Shown here: in pieces, positions 6,690 to 7,502 of the stretch | Layout: each line of letters begins with the position of its first letter | How positions within the stretch are numbered: position 1 is the first letter of the stretch | Assembly (NCBI GenBank): GCA_937858255.1 | Contig: CALLZQ010000672.1 | Span: forward strand, 1-7,502 | Direction: 5' to 3' | Origin: an uncultured Tabrizicola sp. | GTDB lineage: Bacteria > Pseudomonadota > Alphaproteobacteria > Rhodobacterales > Rhodobacteraceae | DNA: 7,502 nucleotides | Made by a program: the position numbers and the translations under genes | Notes under the pieces: model-generated | Told to the model about the DNA's origin: nothing | The model's input: only the letters and a program-made list of their open reading frames with translations | The model's database searches: none

Positions 6690-7502
6690 TTACTTGTCCA
6701 GCAGGGTTGCATCACGCAGAAGGGCCGGGTCAAGCCCCTCGCCGGGGCGCGTCACCTCGGCTTTGTCGGTCAGTGCCTGAATATGGTCCTGCACCGCCTT
6801 TTGCTCGATCTCTGAGGCAAGCTCATCGCGCAGATCATCCAGCGACGGGGCGGCGGCCACGCGGGTTTCCTTGACCAGGATCAGGTGATAGCCGAATTGC
6901 GATTGCACAGGGCCGACAACCTTGCCCGGCTCGGCGGCAATCACGGCCTCTTCAAAGGGCTTGACCATCATGCCCAGGCCGAACCAGCCCAGATCGCCGC
7001 CATTGGCGCCGGACCCGGTATCGGTCGAATTGGCCTTGGCCAGTTCGGCGAAATCGGCGCCGCCTTCAAGCTGCGCCTTGAGATCGTTGGCCTTTTCCTC
7101 ACTGTCCACAAGTATATGGGCGGCGTTATACTCCATCTGCGGCGCGGCATCCTTGAACTTGGCGTCATAGGCGGCTTGCAGGGCCTCATCCGTGACAGCG
7201 CCGGCGACGACCTTTTGCAGTGCCACGCCAGAGAGATAGCCGCGCCTGTCATTGTCCAGCGCAAGGCGGTCCTTGGTCGAAAGCTCACCCACCGATTGTT
7301 CCAGCGCGGTTTGCTGGATCAGTTGGTCAAGAATGCCCTTGAACAGCACGTCATCGGGCAGGGATTGATATTGCGGCGGCAACTGCTCGCGCAGGACGAT
7401 CATATGGCCCAGCCTGATTTCAGGGCCGTTGACCGCGGCGACCACTGTCGAGCCGTCCTGTGCCAGTGCCGGGGCGAGCATCAGGCCCGCGACCGGCACC
7501 CC
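6690..7502 (-). CDS. Exported parvulin-type peptidylprolyl isomerase (5' partial)
   Basis: This protein is a PpiC/SurA-like isomerase that probably helps fold proteins in the periplasm. The frame is open to the window edge, so the start lies beyond 7502. Numbering here counts from the GTG codon at 7499, which is probably internal. The first visible residues, GVPVAGLMLAPALAQD, look like the end of a signal peptide with cleavage after ALA (residue 13). Residues about 15-115 form an N-terminal chaperone-like helical region. The parvulin domain at about 122-212 shows AAHILV (H128), GGDLGWFG (167-174, with D169 where Pin1 has its Cys) and QFGYHLILV (H205). A charged C-terminal helix and tail follow, ending in a TAA at 6690-6692. 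The gene is first in the visible minus-strand run, 30 nt before argJ, and the two appear cotranscribed although their jobs are unrelated. The family is certain; the client proteins are unknown. Confidence 0.93.
   Translation of the reverse strand, partial: GVPVAGLMLAPALAQDGSTVVAAVNGPEIRLGHMIVLREQLPPQYQSLPDDVLFKGILDQLIQQTALEQSVGELSTKDRLALDNDRRGYLSGVALQKVVAGAVTDEALQAAYDAKFKDAAPQMEYNAAHILVDSEEKANDLKAQLEGGADFAELAKANSTDTGSGANGGDLGWFGLGMMVKPFEEAVIAAEPGKVVGPVQSQFGYHLILVKETRVAAAPSLDDLRDELASEIEQKAVQDHIQALTDKAEVTRPGEGLDPALLRDATLLDK

Noticed and set aside
7497..7499. GTG at 7499 as the start of the isomerase gene
   Set aside because: It falls inside what looks like a signal peptide core, whose basic N-terminal part would be missing. 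The frame stays open to the window edge, so the true start is outside.

Overview
The window is chromosomal housekeeping DNA from a GC-rich alphaproteobacterium, most likely of the Rhodobacterales (Roseobacter/Paracoccus-like). This is inferred from the protein sequences (NusA with a paired C-terminal helix-hairpin-helix region and acidic tail, a fused YlxR plus L7Ae-like protein, IF-2 with a long Ala/Glu/Arg coiled coil), from the very high third-position GC of the main genes, and from the peptidylprolyl isomerase - argJ - mutT gene order. No search was run, so the taxon is an inference.

Plus strand, 1-4576: the 3' part of the nusA operon. It holds nusA (5' end outside the window), ylxR (TTG start, 23 nt after nusA) and infB (ATGA overlap with ylxR). 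The genes link transcription elongation and termination control (NusA), an RNA-binding protein and translation initiation (IF-2). A GC-rich perfect inverted repeat covers the nusA stop codon and part of the ylxR ribosome binding site, and a smaller hairpin presents the TTG start in its loop. This suggests that ylxR translation depends on ribosomes finishing nusA.

Junction, 4577-4872: a strong intrinsic terminator (4580-4615) with an A-tract on one side and a T-tract on the other can work in both directions. Exactly 3 nt beyond it, on the minus strand, is the stop codon of a small ORF (about 46-51 codons). It encodes a beta-rich, SH3-barrel-like peptide that I do not recognise. The rest of the junction is an AT-rich spacer in which I see no confident element.

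Minus strand, 7502-4873: an apparent operon read right to left. It holds a secreted parvulin-type peptidylprolyl isomerase (5' end outside the window), argJ (arginine biosynthesis, with an unusual charged N-terminal extension of about 54 residues) and mutT (Nudix hydrolase, TTG start overlapping the argJ stop as TTGA). The small ORF may be the last gene of this run or may have its own promoter.

I found no mobile element, CRISPR array, tRNA, rRNA or phage gene. The window is mostly ordinary. The small ORF at the shared terminator, the nusA/ylxR hairpin and the ArgJ extension are the parts that deserve a second look.
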